From Photobacterium kagoshimensis (GTDB lineage Bacteria; Pseudomonadota; Gammaproteobacteria; Enterobacterales; Vibrionaceae), in assembly GCF_050337045.1 (NCBI RefSeq), contig NZ_JAKJSO010000015.1, positions 124,001 through 188,000 on the forward strand: a stretch of DNA of 64,000 bases, given 5' to 3'. The notes beneath the pieces were generated by a model, which saw only the letters and a list, made by a program, of their open reading frames with translations, was not told the origin of the DNA and made no database searches. The translations under genes and the position numbers were made by a program. Shown one piece after another: positions 27,094 to 36,870 of this stretch (position 1 is its first letter; each line of letters starts with the position of its first letter).

Positions 27094-28015
27094 TTATTCT
27101 CCTTAATAAAATACGATGCATAGTGAATGCACATATCAAAATATGCTGTGTGAAACTTTAAAATACGTTCAATAAAAAATGGATTAAGAATCTAATCTAA
27201 TTCGGGGAGGGAAGATAAATATAGAAGTGATAAATTACAATACTGGGTGAATATAAGAATCACCGTATTTTCCTCTTGTTTATATTGTTATCTGTTACAT
27301 TTCTATCAGTCTTTATAATGTAACCACTTATTCAATTCGGATTTTAATGGCTTAAAATTCATGCGCTTATATTGTCTATTTTGTTTTTAAATGATAATCA
27401 CCAAGCATTACCTTTAATTAAAGTGAGAGGTGTTAATTACTTATGTTTGTGAAATAAATCCAAACTAGCTGTATTTAAATTCTAATTAAGTATATTTGAA
27501 ACGTTTTTTGTTTTTTAAGTGCATTTCAATTTAATGACGAAATATATCGTCATTATTTCTTATATCGTGCGACTTACCTCACTATTGCAAAGCCAAAGCC
27601 AAAGCCAAAGCCAAAGCCAAAGCCAAAGCCAAAGCCAAAGCCAAAGCCAAAGCCAAAGCCAAAGCCGTAAAATTCCACATTTAAACCCACATAACTCAAG
27701 GAATCTTCGTATAAATAAGGTGTAGGTAAAAGAAAGTACAGGTGTTACATGTTTTTGTGCCAACAAACACTTGGCTGAAATCATTTCTTACAATATTAAG
27801 GCAGTTAACCTTGCTTTAACATTTTTGTGTGCGGGGTCTATAAAACAGCATCTTGCGGTGTTACTAAATGTAAATTTATGAAAAATAATGTGATTGGGTA
27901 GGCGTTGTGTATTTAGGTGGTATGAAAAGTGTGCAATTCATGGGAAAATGCTTCTGTCAAACGGGTGGCATGTTGAAAGGACGCTTTCTAATTTATTTGC
28001 ACTAATGAGGTGTGT
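27094..28015. other. Gene-poor, AT-rich gap of about 920 bases
   Basis: This separates the divergent lipoprotein gene and the small membrane-protein gene. It is AT-rich, must contain both promoters, and holds the hexanucleotide tandem repeat at 27589-27666. Open frames across the repeat are low-complexity (Gln-Ser or Leu-Trp) and are not supported as genes. No RNA gene was recognised. Confidence 0.7.
27589..27666. repeat. Hexanucleotide tandem repeat (AAAGCC)13
   Basis: Thirteen perfect copies of AAAGCC occur in a row, preceded by a partial unit. A perfect array of this size is prone to slipped-strand copy-number change. It lies about 500 bases upstream of the lipoprotein start and about 350 bases upstream of the gene at 28016, outside any supported coding sequence. 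Confidence 0.95.
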
Positions 28016-28396
28016 ATGAAACTTGGTATTATTTTCCTTATTTCTATCGTCGCTGGTATTTTTTCTGGCGAGCACTATCACTCTTTTGTTGCTGGTTTCG
28101 CCGTTGCGGCTATTGCTGTCGGTAGTGGTTACTGGCTAGCGTTTCGAAGTTCAACACGTTATCCGCAACTCGCGTTACTTATGCTGCTGTTAGGCCTTGT
28201 AGCTAAAATGGTTGTGACTGTAGTAGGGGTGATGTGGAGTTTAGAAGCGAATTTGATTAATTCACCAATCGTATTCTCATTGTCTTATCTATTCTTCTCT
28301 ATTGTTGTTACATACGGTTATTCGAAACTACGCGAATACCAAATGCAAAAACGCAGTGTGCAAGAGAAACAAAAACTGCAAACGCAACCAGCGTAA
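28016..28396 (+). CDS. Small four-helix inner-membrane protein, function unknown
   Basis: This 126-residue protein has four predicted membrane segments (about 4-20, 26-43, 53-77 and 85-107) and a basic, Gln/Lys-rich cytoplasmic tail. TGAGG at 28006-28010 is correctly spaced for the ATG at 28016. I do not recognise the family with confidence. Size and layout resemble small AtpI-like proteins, but there are no atp genes nearby. A strong bidirectional terminator follows directly. Confidence 0.7.
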   Translation: MKLGIIFLISIVAGIFSGEHYHSFVAGFAVAAIAVGSGYWLAFRSSTRYPQLALLMLLLGLVAKMVVTVVGVMWSLEANLINSPIVFSLSYLFFSIVVTYGYSKLREYQMQKRSVQEKQKLQTQPA

Positions 28397-28414
28397 TGCG
28401 GGTGTAATCTTCTT

Positions 28415-28449
28415 AAAAAAACGGGCTATCATGAGATAGCCCGTTTTTT
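28415..28449. terminator. Bidirectional rho-independent terminator
   Basis: ACGGGCTATC and GATAGCCCGT form a 10-bp stem around ATGA, flanked by A6-7 on the left and T6 on the right. It therefore serves both the plus gene ending at 28396 and the minus gene ending at 28467. Confidence 0.9.
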
Positions 28450-28466
28450 ATTACCACAGAAAAAGA

Positions 28467-28922
28467 TTAGTGGTGAGAGAAGTTGTCACCTTTTGCTAAG
28501 CGATCGTACAAAATCACGTTAACCGCAGCGGCTAAGTTCATGCAGCCTTTAGTTGGTACGTAGATAGTTTCACGACAAAAGCTTGTGATCTCTTTTTTCA
28601 AGCTGCCATCTTCAGGGCCAAAGATGTAAAAAGCACGTTCAGGGTGCTTGTAGCTTGGCAATGGTTTTGCATCATCAGACAGTTCTACTGCGACAGGAAC
28701 GCAGCCTAAAGGCAATACTGCTTTAAGATCTTCAACACCGATCAGTGGAATATCGCGGTGTACATTTTTGGTGTCTGTACAGAACTGTTTGGCAAGGTCA
28801 TATCGTGTACCCGTATAAAAAACAGAATTCACGCCGTAACAGCCTGCGGCACGCATCACTGAACCAACATTTTCAGGGGTTTTAGGGTTAAAAAGCCCTA
28901 CACAAGAGTAACCTTTGCTCAT
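28467..28922 (-). CDS. SPOUT (TrmH/SpoU-family) RNA methyltransferase
   Basis: This 151-residue protein has the SpoU-family methyltransferase motifs: motif 1 NPKTPENVGSVMRAAGCYG near residue 13, motif 2 FYIFGPEDGSL near 105, and motif 3 VPTKGCMNLAAAVNVILYDR near 123. The C-terminal trefoil knot binds S-adenosylmethionine, and the expected product is 2'-O-methylated RNA. The short form without an extra RNA-binding domain resembles TrmL, but its target cannot be told. In-frame starts exist at 28937 (TTG), 28931 (ATG) and 28922 (ATG); the last is best spaced from GAAG/GATGAG. Confidence 0.88.
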   Translation of the reverse strand: MSKGYSCVGLFNPKTPENVGSVMRAAGCYGVNSVFYTGTRYDLAKQFCTDTKNVHRDIPLIGVEDLKAVLPLGCVPVAVELSDDAKPLPSYKHPERAFYIFGPEDGSLKKEITSFCRETIYVPTKGCMNLAAAVNVILYDRLAKGDNFSHH

Positions 28923-29159
28923 AACACTCATCTTCAAAATTAAATGAAGCCGAATTATACGGATTTTTGTGCTAAAAATCAGGAGATTTATATCTTCTTG
29001 AATCTGTTACCTAATAACGTCTCTTTTACCTCCTACCTTCTATAAATATCAAGGCGATAAGTTGTTGAATCGAAACTTATGGCCTATCGTATTATTATGA
29101 TAATTATGCGTTTTTTAAGCTTTTGTTGTGCTTACGGGCATGATTGATGGGAGGTTTTT

Positions 29160-30974
29160 ATGCAGAGGAAGTTATCGTTAACCGTCGGTATTGCGATGAT
29201 GAGTGCGCAACTTGTTCATGCGGAAGTAGTAGAAACGACCCACTTAGTTGGTTTTGGTGAAGCAAAATATCCGAATGGCTTTACCCATTTCGATTATGTT
29301 AACCCTCAAGCGCCCAAGGGGGGGAATATCACATATTCACGCGTAGGCACCTTTGATAGCTTTAATCGTTTTGGTACGCGTGGTGTTTCTGCTGCAGGAG
29401 CTGAGGCGATTTATGACACCTTATTTCTGCCTTCAGAAGATGAAATAGAAAGCTATTATCCGCTGATTGCCAGCAAAGCTCGCTATGAGGATGATTTTTC
29501 ATGGATGGAGATCGACCTGAACCCTAACGCTGTATTTCACGATGGCCACCCCATAACGGCGGAAGATGTTGCCTTTACCTTCATGAAGTTCACTGCCGAG
29601 GGGGTGCCGCAATATCGAATCTATTATAAAGATGTGAAATCGGTAGAGGCAAAATCAACGCATACAGTACGAATAGAAATGGCGAAGCCTAATCGAGAGA
29701 TATTGCTTTCTTTAGTGCAGGGGATGGCTGTATTGCCTAAGCACTATTGGGAAGGGAAAGATTTGGGTGAACCGCTTAATGAACCTCCTTTGGGGAGCAG
29801 TATTTATAAAGTTTCTGACTATAAGGCTGGGCAAAGTGTTACCTACGCCAGAGTGAAAGACTATTGGGCGGCCGATTTACCTGTCAATATTGGTCGTCAT
29901 AATTTCGATACCATTCGTTATGACTATTACCGTGATGAGACGGTAACGCTTGAAGCGTTTAAGGCGGGAGAATACGATTTTCGCCAAGAGAACGTCGCAA
30001 AGTTTTGGGCAACGCTTTATCAGGGTAAAAATTTTGATAATGGTTTAATAAAGAAAGAAGAAATCGCCCACGAAATCCCACAGTCTATGCAGGCTTTTGT
30101 TTTTAATACCGAGCGAAACATCTTTTCAGATGTTCGAGTTCGTGAAGCATTGAACTATGCCCTTGATTTTTCATGGATGAACAAGACGCTTTTTTATGAT
30201 CAATACACACGTACCCGCAGCTATTTCCAAAATACAGCTTATGAAGCGCAGGGGCTTCCATCGGCAGCGGAAAAACAGCTGCTTGAACCCATTAAAGATC
30301 AGATACCCGCCCGTGTTTTTACTCAAGCATATCAACCGCCGGTCTCCGATGGTTCTGGGCGAATTCGCGCTAACTTAAGAAAAGCCCTTAAGCTATTGAA
30401 AGAGGCAGGGTGGGAGCTAAACAATAAGGTGATGACGCATGTTAAAACCGGTGAAAGCCTCGATTTTGAACTTCTAATTTATAGCCCAACTACAGAGCGT
30501 ATCGCGATTCCTGTTCAGAAAAATTTGAAGTTGATTGGCGTGAACATGAAGATCCGCACCATCGATACCACTCAGTATGTGAAACGCCTTCGTGACCGAG
30601 ATTTTGATATGGTTTCACATGGCTATGGGGCTAATCGTTACCCAAGCCGTAACTTGTTGATTGCATGGAACAGTCACTATATCGACAGTTCTTACAATAC
30701 CGCGGGAGTCAAAGACCCTGCGGTTGATTATCTGACTCAAAAGATTGCAGAGAACCAAGATGATCCTAAATTACTGTTAGATTACGGCCGCGCCTTAGAC
30801 CGTGTATTGCAGTGGAATTTCTATGTCATCCCGCAGTGGCACTTAAGCAAATTCCGTATCGCCACTTGGGATAAATTCGCGCGTCCTGCTATTCGCCCGA
30901 AATACACCCTAGGGGAAGATACCTGGTGGATTGATGCTAATAAAGTGAAAAAGTTACCGAAGAAACGCCAATAG
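29160..30974 (+). CDS. yejA: Peptide ABC transporter substrate-binding protein YejA
   Basis: This 604-residue periplasmic protein has a signal peptide (MQRKLSLTVGIAMMSAQLVHA) and an SBP_bac_5 fold. It shows ITYSRVGTFDSFNRFGTRG and the family segment HDGHPITAEDVAFTFMKF near residue 122. It leads the four-gene yejABEF operon and delivers oligopeptides to YejB/YejE. In enterobacteria YejABEF imports microcin C-type peptides and affects antimicrobial peptide resistance. Length matches E. coli YejA (about 604). Confidence 0.92.
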   Translation: MQRKLSLTVGIAMMSAQLVHAEVVETTHLVGFGEAKYPNGFTHFDYVNPQAPKGGNITYSRVGTFDSFNRFGTRGVSAAGAEAIYDTLFLPSEDEIESYYPLIASKARYEDDFSWMEIDLNPNAVFHDGHPITAEDVAFTFMKFTAEGVPQYRIYYKDVKSVEAKSTHTVRIEMAKPNREILLSLVQGMAVLPKHYWEGKDLGEPLNEPPLGSSIYKVSDYKAGQSVTYARVKDYWAADLPVNIGRHNFDTIRYDYYRDETVTLEAFKAGEYDFRQENVAKFWATLYQGKNFDNGLIKKEEIAHEIPQSMQAFVFNTERNIFSDVRVREALNYALDFSWMNKTLFYDQYTRTRSYFQNTAYEAQGLPSAAEKQLLEPIKDQIPARVFTQAYQPPVSDGSGRIRANLRKALKLLKEAGWELNNKVMTHVKTGESLDFELLIYSPTTERIAIPVQKNLKLIGVNMKIRTIDTTQYVKRLRDRDFDMVSHGYGANRYPSRNLLIAWNSHYIDSSYNTAGVKDPAVDYLTQKIAENQDDPKLLLDYGRALDRVLQWNFYVIPQWHLSKFRIATWDKFARPAIRPKYTLGEDTWWIDANKVKKLPKKRQ

Positions 30975-31073
30975 GGCTGTATCTGTAATGGCTACAAAGT
31001 GGCTGCAGGACTACGCACTGAAGCAAAAATAATCATAAGGAGTGTTGGTCACCGATGTGAGCAACAAGATGAT

Positions 31074-32162
31074 ATGGCAGCATATATTCTTCGACGATTG
31101 TTATTAGTTATCCCAACGTTGTGGGCAATCATCACCATCAATTTCTTTGTTATTCAGATTGCCCCTGGTGGCCCCGTTGAGCAAGCGGTTGCACAATTGG
31201 AGGGACATTCATCTGGTATTATGGAGCGTTTTTCTGGTGGTGGTCAGGAAGTGTCGCTCGATGACAGTAACGGGGAGCAAGGAACGGGTTACCGAGGATC
31301 TCGAGGGTTAGACCCAGAAGTGATTGAAGCCATCAAAAAGCAATTTGGTTTTGATAAGCCAATGCACGAACGCTATTTTGATATGCTGAAAAACTACGCC
31401 ACCTTTAACTTTGGCGATAGCTTGTTTAAAGGAGGCAATGTTATCGATCTTATTATCGATAGGTTACCTGTTTCTATTTCGCTGGGACTGTGGAGTACCA
31501 TTATCATTTATATGGTCTCCATTCCTTTGGGGATCGCTAAAGCTATTCATCATGGTTCACGCTTTGATATTTGGAGTAGTGCTGTTGTTATTGTCGGCTA
31601 TGCTATTCCTGGCTTTTTGTTTGCAATCTTGCTGATTATTTTCTTTGCTAGTGGCAATTATTTCAGCTGGTTTCCATTACGCGGCTTAGTGTCGCCAGAC
31701 TGGGAGCAACTGACTTGGTATCAGCAAATTGGTGATTACTTCTGGCATTTGGCGTTGCCAACCTTGGCGATGGTGATAGGCGGTTTCGCCACATTGACCA
31801 TGCTGACGAAAAATTCCTTCCTTGATGAAATTAATAAGCAGTATGTGGTGACAGCGCGAGCAAAAGGGCTGGACGAAAATAACATTCTCTATCGCCATGT
31901 GTTTCGTAACGCAATGCTGATCATTATCGCGGGTTTTCCAAGCGCCTTTATTAGTATGTTTTTTACTGGATCTATGTTGATAGAGGTGATGTTTTCGCTG
32001 GAAGGTATCGGTTTGCTTGGTTTTGAATCGACTATCCAGCGTGATTACCCTGTGGTTTTTAGCTCGCTTTATATCATGACTCTACTCGGGCTATTACTGA
32101 ATATTCTTTCTGATATCACCTATACCTTGGTGGATCCCCGCATTGATTTCGAGGCGCGCTAA
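31074..32162 (+). CDS. yejB: Peptide ABC transporter permease YejB
   Basis: This 362-residue inner-membrane permease starts MAAYILRRLLLVIPTLWAI, nearly identical to E. coli YejB. The open frame reaches back to 30999, but only the ATG at 31074 gives the conserved N-terminus. The EAA loop for ATPase contact is VVTARAKGLDENNILYRHVFRNA near residue 260. Its TAA overlaps the yejE ATG (TAATG), indicating translational coupling. The ribosome site at 31074 is weak. Confidence 0.92.
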   Translation: MAAYILRRLLLVIPTLWAIITINFFVIQIAPGGPVEQAVAQLEGHSSGIMERFSGGGQEVSLDDSNGEQGTGYRGSRGLDPEVIEAIKKQFGFDKPMHERYFDMLKNYATFNFGDSLFKGGNVIDLIIDRLPVSISLGLWSTIIIYMVSIPLGIAKAIHHGSRFDIWSSAVVIVGYAIPGFLFAILLIIFFASGNYFSWFPLRGLVSPDWEQLTWYQQIGDYFWHLALPTLAMVIGGFATLTMLTKNSFLDEINKQYVVTARAKGLDENNILYRHVFRNAMLIIIAGFPSAFISMFFTGSMLIEVMFSLEGIGLLGFESTIQRDYPVVFSSLYIMTLLGLLLNILSDITYTLVDPRIDFEAR

Positions 32163-33184
32163 TGGCAATGAATCCATTAACTCAGCAGCGCTGGCTGCGT
32201 TTTAAAGCTCATCGACGGGGGTATTTCTCGTTATGGCTTTTCTCGGTGTTATTCATTATGAGTTTATTTGCTGAGCTTATTGCGAACGACAAACCTTTGC
32301 TGATTAGTTTTGATTCACAATGGTATTTCCCCGTTGTTGAGCAATACGCAGAAACTGAGTTCGGCGGTGAGTTTGCCACAGAGGCGGATTATACCGATCC
32401 CTTTGTTGTCGATCTGATAGAGCAGCAAGGCTATATGGTCTGGCCGCTCATTCACTTTAGCTACGACACCATCAATTACAACTTAGCAGGACCCGCACCA
32501 TCGCCACCTGATGCGGTCAATTGGCTTGGTACCGATGATAAAGGGCGAGATGTGCTTGCTCGTATTATTTATGGCTTTCGTATCTCGGTTTTGTTTGGTT
32601 TTGCATTAACGATCATCTCCACCATAGTCGGTGTTGTTGTTGGGGCATGTCAGGGTTATTACGGTGGCTGGTTAGATTTAATGGGGCAACGCTTTATTGA
32701 AGTATGGTCTGGTATGCCCACGCTGTTCTTACTGATTATTCTTTCCAGCTTTGTAGAACCAAATTTTTGGTGGTTACTCGGTATTATGGTGTTGTTTAGT
32801 TGGATGGGGCTGGTTGGCGTCGTGCGAGCGGAGTTTTTACGGTGTCGTAACTTCGATTATGTTCGTGCGGCACAAGCGCTGGGAGTGGGTGATAGCCGGA
32901 TTATTTTACGGCACATGCTGCCAAATGCCATGGTGGCCTCACTGACCATGATGCCTTTTATATTAAGTGGCTCAGTAACCACCTTAACCTCGCTCGACTT
33001 TCTCGGTTTTGGTCTTCCAGCAGGTTCGCCTTCACTCGGCGAGCTACTTGCGCAAGGCAAGACCAACTTGCAAGCGCCTTGGCTAGGGCTTTCTGCTTTT
33101 GCGGTCTTGTCTGTCATGCTAAGCCTACTTGTATTTATCGGTGAGGCAGTACGTGATGCCTTCGACCCTCATCAGCAAGGATAA
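32162..33184 (+). CDS. yejE: Peptide ABC transporter permease YejE
   Basis: This 340-residue permease is the partner of YejB. It has the DppC-type N-terminal helix, then WLGTDDKGRDVLARIIYGFRIS near residue 121 and the EAA loop FDYVRAAQALGVGDSRIILRHMLPNAM near 231. Length equals E. coli YejE (341). It starts within the yejB stop codon, and yejF follows after 6 bases. Confidence 0.93.
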   Translation: MAMNPLTQQRWLRFKAHRRGYFSLWLFSVLFIMSLFAELIANDKPLLISFDSQWYFPVVEQYAETEFGGEFATEADYTDPFVVDLIEQQGYMVWPLIHFSYDTINYNLAGPAPSPPDAVNWLGTDDKGRDVLARIIYGFRISVLFGFALTIISTIVGVVVGACQGYYGGWLDLMGQRFIEVWSGMPTLFLLIILSSFVEPNFWWLLGIMVLFSWMGLVGVVRAEFLRCRNFDYVRAAQALGVGDSRIILRHMLPNAMVASLTMMPFILSGSVTTLTSLDFLGFGLPAGSPSLGELLAQGKTNLQAPWLGLSAFAVLSVMLSLLVFIGEAVRDAFDPHQQG

Positions 33185-33190
33185 TCGGTT

Positions 33191-34795
33191 ATGTCAGAGC
33201 CATTACTTACAATAAACAACTTATCGGTCGGGTTTGCTAGAGGGCAAGACGTAAATCAAGTGACGCAAGATGTTAGCGTGAGTATTAAGCGTGGTGAAAC
33301 CTTGGCGCTGGTGGGTGAGAGTGGGTCGGGAAAATCAGTAACCGCGAACGCTATTTTACGCTTATTACCTCAAGCAACAGCGCGCTACTTAAGCGGCACC
33401 ATTGATTATGACGGCATAGATATGCTGAGCTGTAGCGAGCGTAAAATGCGAGGGTTACGGGGTAACCGAATAGGGATGATTTTCCAAGAACCTATGATGT
33501 CACTTAATCCCTTACATCGAATAGGTCGCCAGTTGTGCGAAACATTAGCCATTCATCGAGGTATACGCCCTAAGCAAGCTGAACAGCATGCCCTGATTTG
33601 GCTAAACAAGGTGGGTATTCGCAACCCTGAAAGGCGCTTAAATGCTTATCCTCACGAGTTATCAGGTGGCGAGCGTCAACGCGTAATGATAGCAATGGCA
33701 TTGGTCAATGAGCCCGAATTACTGATTGCCGATGAACCCACTACGGCGTTAGATGTATCAGTACAAGCTCAAATCCTTGATTTACTAAAAAGTTTGCAGC
33801 AAGAGATGGGCATGGCAATGCTATTTATTACCCATGATTTGAGTATCGTTCGTAAAATTGCCGATAGGGTTGCAGTGATGCAGCTTGGCCGCTTGGTCGA
33901 GACAGATGATAAACAGGTAATATTCACCAGCCCAAGCCATCCTTATACGAAGAAGTTAATTGATTCTGATCCGAAAGGTTCACCCGTTCCCGTTGATATG
34001 CAGTCTGAGCCTTTATTCAAAGTTGACGATCTTCGGGTATGGTTTCCGATTAAAGGGGGGATTCTTAAACGAACCATTGCGCACATAAAAGCAGTTACAG
34101 ATGTGAGCTTTATTTTACGAAAAGGGCACAGTGTTGGCTTAGTAGGGGAAAGTGGCAGCGGTAAATCAACAACAGGGATGGCGGTATTAAAGCTGCTTGA
34201 AAGTGAAGGTGTTATTCAATTTGATGGGCATGATATCTCCGCGCTAGATCGCAAGAAAATGTTGCCATTTCGTCATAAAATGCAGGTAGTATTCCAAGAC
34301 CCTTTTTCTGCGTTAAATCCGCGAATGTCTGTTGCTCAAATTATCGGAGAGGGGCTAAAGGTTCATGCACAGCTGTCGCCTGATGAAGAAGATGCCGCGA
34401 TCTGTAAAGTAATGGAAGAAGTTGAGCTTGATGTCTCGACTCGTCACCGCTTCCCCAATGAATTTTCTGGCGGTCAGCGCCAGCGGATTGCGATTGCGCG
34501 CGCATTAGTATTAAAGCCAGAGTTTATTTTATTGGATGAGCCGACATCATCCCTCGATAGAACAGTGCAGTCGCAAGTATTAGATTTACTTAAAGCGCTA
34601 CAACAAAAGTATGGTTTGAGTTATTTATTCATTAGTCACGATTTAAATGTAGTGAAATCGCTGTGTCATTACACTCTGGTGCTACGTCAAGGTGAGGTGG
34701 TTGAGCACGGGGAAACGGCAGAACTATTTACCGATCCAAAGCACGAATATACTCAGCAGTTAGTCAGCTTATCTGCGGTGGATAAAATTGCATGA
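33191..34795 (+). CDS. yejF: Peptide ABC transporter double ATPase YejF
   Basis: This 534-residue protein contains two ABC ATPase domains in tandem. Domain 1 has Walker A GESGSGKS near residue 42, signature LSGGERQR near 157 and Walker B LLIADEPTTALD. Domain 2 has GESGSGKS near 320, signature FSGGQRQR near 431 and LLDEPTSSLD. It powers import by YejBE. It is the last gene of the operon, and no clear terminator is seen after it. Confidence 0.93.
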   Translation: MSEPLLTINNLSVGFARGQDVNQVTQDVSVSIKRGETLALVGESGSGKSVTANAILRLLPQATARYLSGTIDYDGIDMLSCSERKMRGLRGNRIGMIFQEPMMSLNPLHRIGRQLCETLAIHRGIRPKQAEQHALIWLNKVGIRNPERRLNAYPHELSGGERQRVMIAMALVNEPELLIADEPTTALDVSVQAQILDLLKSLQQEMGMAMLFITHDLSIVRKIADRVAVMQLGRLVETDDKQVIFTSPSHPYTKKLIDSDPKGSPVPVDMQSEPLFKVDDLRVWFPIKGGILKRTIAHIKAVTDVSFILRKGHSVGLVGESGSGKSTTGMAVLKLLESEGVIQFDGHDISALDRKKMLPFRHKMQVVFQDPFSALNPRMSVAQIIGEGLKVHAQLSPDEEDAAICKVMEEVELDVSTRHRFPNEFSGGQRQRIAIARALVLKPEFILLDEPTSSLDRTVQSQVLDLLKALQQKYGLSYLFISHDLNVVKSLCHYTLVLRQGEVVEHGETAELFTDPKHEYTQQLVSLSAVDKIA

Positions 34796-34876
34796 TTATT
34801 CTTATTTTAGCTGTATCGTTTAAATGCTAAAGGTGATATACCTTAAGTATTCAAGGTTTTACAGGGATAGAGTTAA

Positions 34877-35764
34877 ATGGATAAGATCAAAACGGTTGCG
34901 ATTGTTGGTGGCACACATGGTAACGAGTATTCGGGTGTTTACCTGCAGCGTTATTGGAATAAGCAGCCAGAGGCTATTTCGCGCAGTTCGTTTTCAACGG
35001 AAACGGTATTTGCGAACGTGAAAGCCCATGAACAAAATAAACGTTATGTCGATTTTGATTTAAACCGCCAGTTTAGCCATGAAGATTTGAATAATTATGA
35101 CTTGCGTGGCTATGAACAATGTCTTGCGAAGTCGCTGAATCAACAGCTTGGACCAAAAGGGAATGCAAGAACTGATTTTATAATCGATTTACACAACACC
35201 ACCAGTAACATGGGTCCTTCGTTGATTTTATTACAGGCTGATTTATTTAATCGCCAGATGGGCGCTTATGTTAAGCAGCGAATGCCTGAAGCCGTCGTGG
35301 TCTTTGAAGATCATGCGACAGTTGAAGAACACTTCTTCTTAAGTTCAATTAGCCCACAAGGGGTGATTGTTGAAATAGGGCCGCAGCCTCAGTCCGTTAT
35401 CCGTCAAGATGTGCTTGATTGGATGGCAAATATGACCAAGCATATCCTCGATTTTATTGAGCTGCATAACCAAGACGAATTGCCTGCGTTACCTGACACT
35501 TACGAAGCATTCAAATATACCGAAACCCTATCGCTACCGCTCGATGATGCGGGGGAACGTGCTGGTATGGTTCACCACTCGGTACAAGACGGTGACTTTA
35601 AACCATTAAAAGATGGCGACCCAATATTTACCTTATTTGATGGGACAGAAATTTTCTGGGAAGGGGATTACATTGCCTATCCGCATTTCATCAATGAAGC
35701 CGCTTACTATGATAATAATCTGGCTATGTCATTAGCTACAAAAATCATCGTAAATGTAGATTAG
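34877..35764 (+). CDS. Aspartoacylase-like zinc amidohydrolase
   Basis: This 295-residue protein matches the aspartoacylase/AstE family of M14-fold zinc enzymes. Zinc ligands lie in GGTHGNE (near residues 11-17) and DLHNTTSN (near 101-108), with the substrate-site segment DFDLNRQF near 55 and VEIGPQ near 166, whose Glu is the likely catalytic base. Aspartoacylases cleave N-acetylaspartate to acetate and aspartate; related enzymes act on other N-acyl amino acids. Length is close to vertebrate aspartoacylase. No pathway neighbours suggest its substrate. Confidence 0.82.
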   Translation: MDKIKTVAIVGGTHGNEYSGVYLQRYWNKQPEAISRSSFSTETVFANVKAHEQNKRYVDFDLNRQFSHEDLNNYDLRGYEQCLAKSLNQQLGPKGNARTDFIIDLHNTTSNMGPSLILLQADLFNRQMGAYVKQRMPEAVVVFEDHATVEEHFFLSSISPQGVIVEIGPQPQSVIRQDVLDWMANMTKHILDFIELHNQDELPALPDTYEAFKYTETLSLPLDDAGERAGMVHHSVQDGDFKPLKDGDPIFTLFDGTEIFWEGDYIAYPHFINEAAYYDNNLAMSLATKIIVNVD

Positions 35765-35881
35765 TATTCAGCAGTGACTTAGTTAATGCATATTCGCGAG
35801 CATTTCCGTGATTGACCTCGCATCTTAGGCGTAGTTACGTATATAATTGCCAGCTACGAATATTACTCGAATGCTGACACC

Positions 35882-36094
35882 ATGAACCGTAAAAAGAAAG
35901 TGAACCAGATCCTTAAAAAAAGGATGAAACAAGCTAACTCTAAGCTTCATAAAAGCAACAAGCCTCGCTATATCTCAAAGGCTGACCGTGCAAAAATGGA
36001 GCAAGAAGAAGCTCTGGCTGCACAAAACGAAGCGCAAACTGACGCAGTTGTGACTGAAGAAGTAGATTCTGAGTCTAAAGCCGACGCAGAATAA
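35882..36094 (+). CDS. Small basic protein, DUF2986-like
   Basis: This 70-residue protein has a very Lys/Arg-rich N-terminal half (MNRKKKVNQILKKRMKQANS) containing KPRYISKADRAKME, and an acidic C-terminal half. It resembles the DUF2986 family seen in Vibrionaceae and relatives. The function is unknown; the charge pattern suggests nucleic-acid or ribosome association. It stands alone between the aspartoacylase gene and a hairpin at 36113. Confidence 0.7.
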   Translation: MNRKKKVNQILKKRMKQANSKLHKSNKPRYISKADRAKMEQEEALAAQNEAQTDAVVTEEVDSESKADAE

Positions 36095-36112
36095 CTGTCA
36101 ATTCGATATTTT

Positions 36113-36147
36113 AGTGTCACTTAACGAGCCGCTCGTTGAGTGACACT
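36113..36147 (+). terminator. Long hairpin after the small basic protein gene
   Basis: AGTGTCACTTAACGA and TCGTTGAGTGACACT form a 15-bp stem with one G-U pair and a 5-base loop. It is followed by GATTTATT rather than a proper T run, so it is probably a terminator or mRNA 3'-end stabiliser. Confidence 0.6.
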
Positions 36148-36304
36148 GATTTATTGAGCGTTTAAGTACGACAAGGAAATAACAAGCAACGCAGTGTGGT
36201 GGCATTTTTAATTTTTGTCAGGGAATACCTGATGGAATGAGATTAAAAATGCCAACATATCGATTCGCGATATAAATATAAAACGTGTTTTAGTGGGGAA
36301 GAAA

Positions 36305-36757
36305 ATGATTTCAAAGTGGGCAATACGATTTAATCAGATGGCTGAACTGGTTGCCTCTTGGAGTAAAGACCCTTCTACGCAAGTAGGAGCGGTTATCACC
36401 AAGCACAACCGCATTGTATCTGTTGGCTTCAACGGTTACCCGCACGGTATTTCGGATAGTGCCGAGACAGACGATCGTGATATGAAGTACTTGAAAACGC
36501 TACATGCAGAAGAGAATGCCATTCTTTTTGCTAAGCGTGATCTGGATGATTGTGAAATTTGGGTAACCCACTTTCCTTGTCCGAACTGTGCCGCAAAGAT
36601 TATTCAAACGGGCATTACTGCTGTTCATTGCCCTGAGCAAAGTGCAGACTTTTTATCTCGCTGGGGTGAAAAGATCAAAGTTAGCCAAGATATGTTTGAA
36701 CAAGCGAATGTCAACGTGGACTGGTTACCAATCGATGAGCTGCAAGAAGCGCCTTAA
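36305..36757 (+). CDS. dCMP deaminase-like cytidine/deoxycytidylate deaminase
   Basis: This 150-residue protein is of the ComEB/dCMP deaminase type. It shows the zinc-site motifs HAEENA (near residue 77) and PCPNCAAKI (near 100), preceded by SKDPSTQVGAVI and GFNGYPHGI. The expected reaction is dCMP to dUMP. ATG at 36305 with GGGGAAG directly upstream is preferred to the GTG at 36293. The 210 bases before it hold only the hairpin and a presumed promoter. A strong shared terminator follows. Confidence 0.85.
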   Translation: MISKWAIRFNQMAELVASWSKDPSTQVGAVITKHNRIVSVGFNGYPHGISDSAETDDRDMKYLKTLHAEENAILFAKRDLDDCEIWVTHFPCPNCAAKIIQTGITAVHCPEQSADFLSRWGEKIKVSQDMFEQANVNVDWLPIDELQEAP

Positions 36758-36786
36758 TCTTATTTAGGACGAACCAAGATTCAAAT

Positions 36787-36820
36787 AAAAAGAGAGTCGC
36801 CTGAGCAACTCTCTTTTTTT
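36787..36820. terminator. Bidirectional rho-independent terminator
   Basis: AAAAAGAGAGT (36787-36797) and ACTCTCTTTTT (36808-36818) form an 11-bp stem with flanking A and T runs. It serves both the deaminase gene and the convergent nagA gene. Confidence 0.88.
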
Positions 36821-36870
36821 TATGTTTTTAGTTTTCAACTATCAATCAAGCAGAATGATGATTGAGTTTA

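Noticed and set aside
27589..27666. CRISPR array
   Set aside because: The repeat unit is 6 bases with no spacers and there are no cas genes.
27519..27784. Small genes encoding Gln-Ser or Leu-Trp repeats
   Set aside because: They are only translations of the AAAGCC array; no ribosome site or flanking domain supports them.
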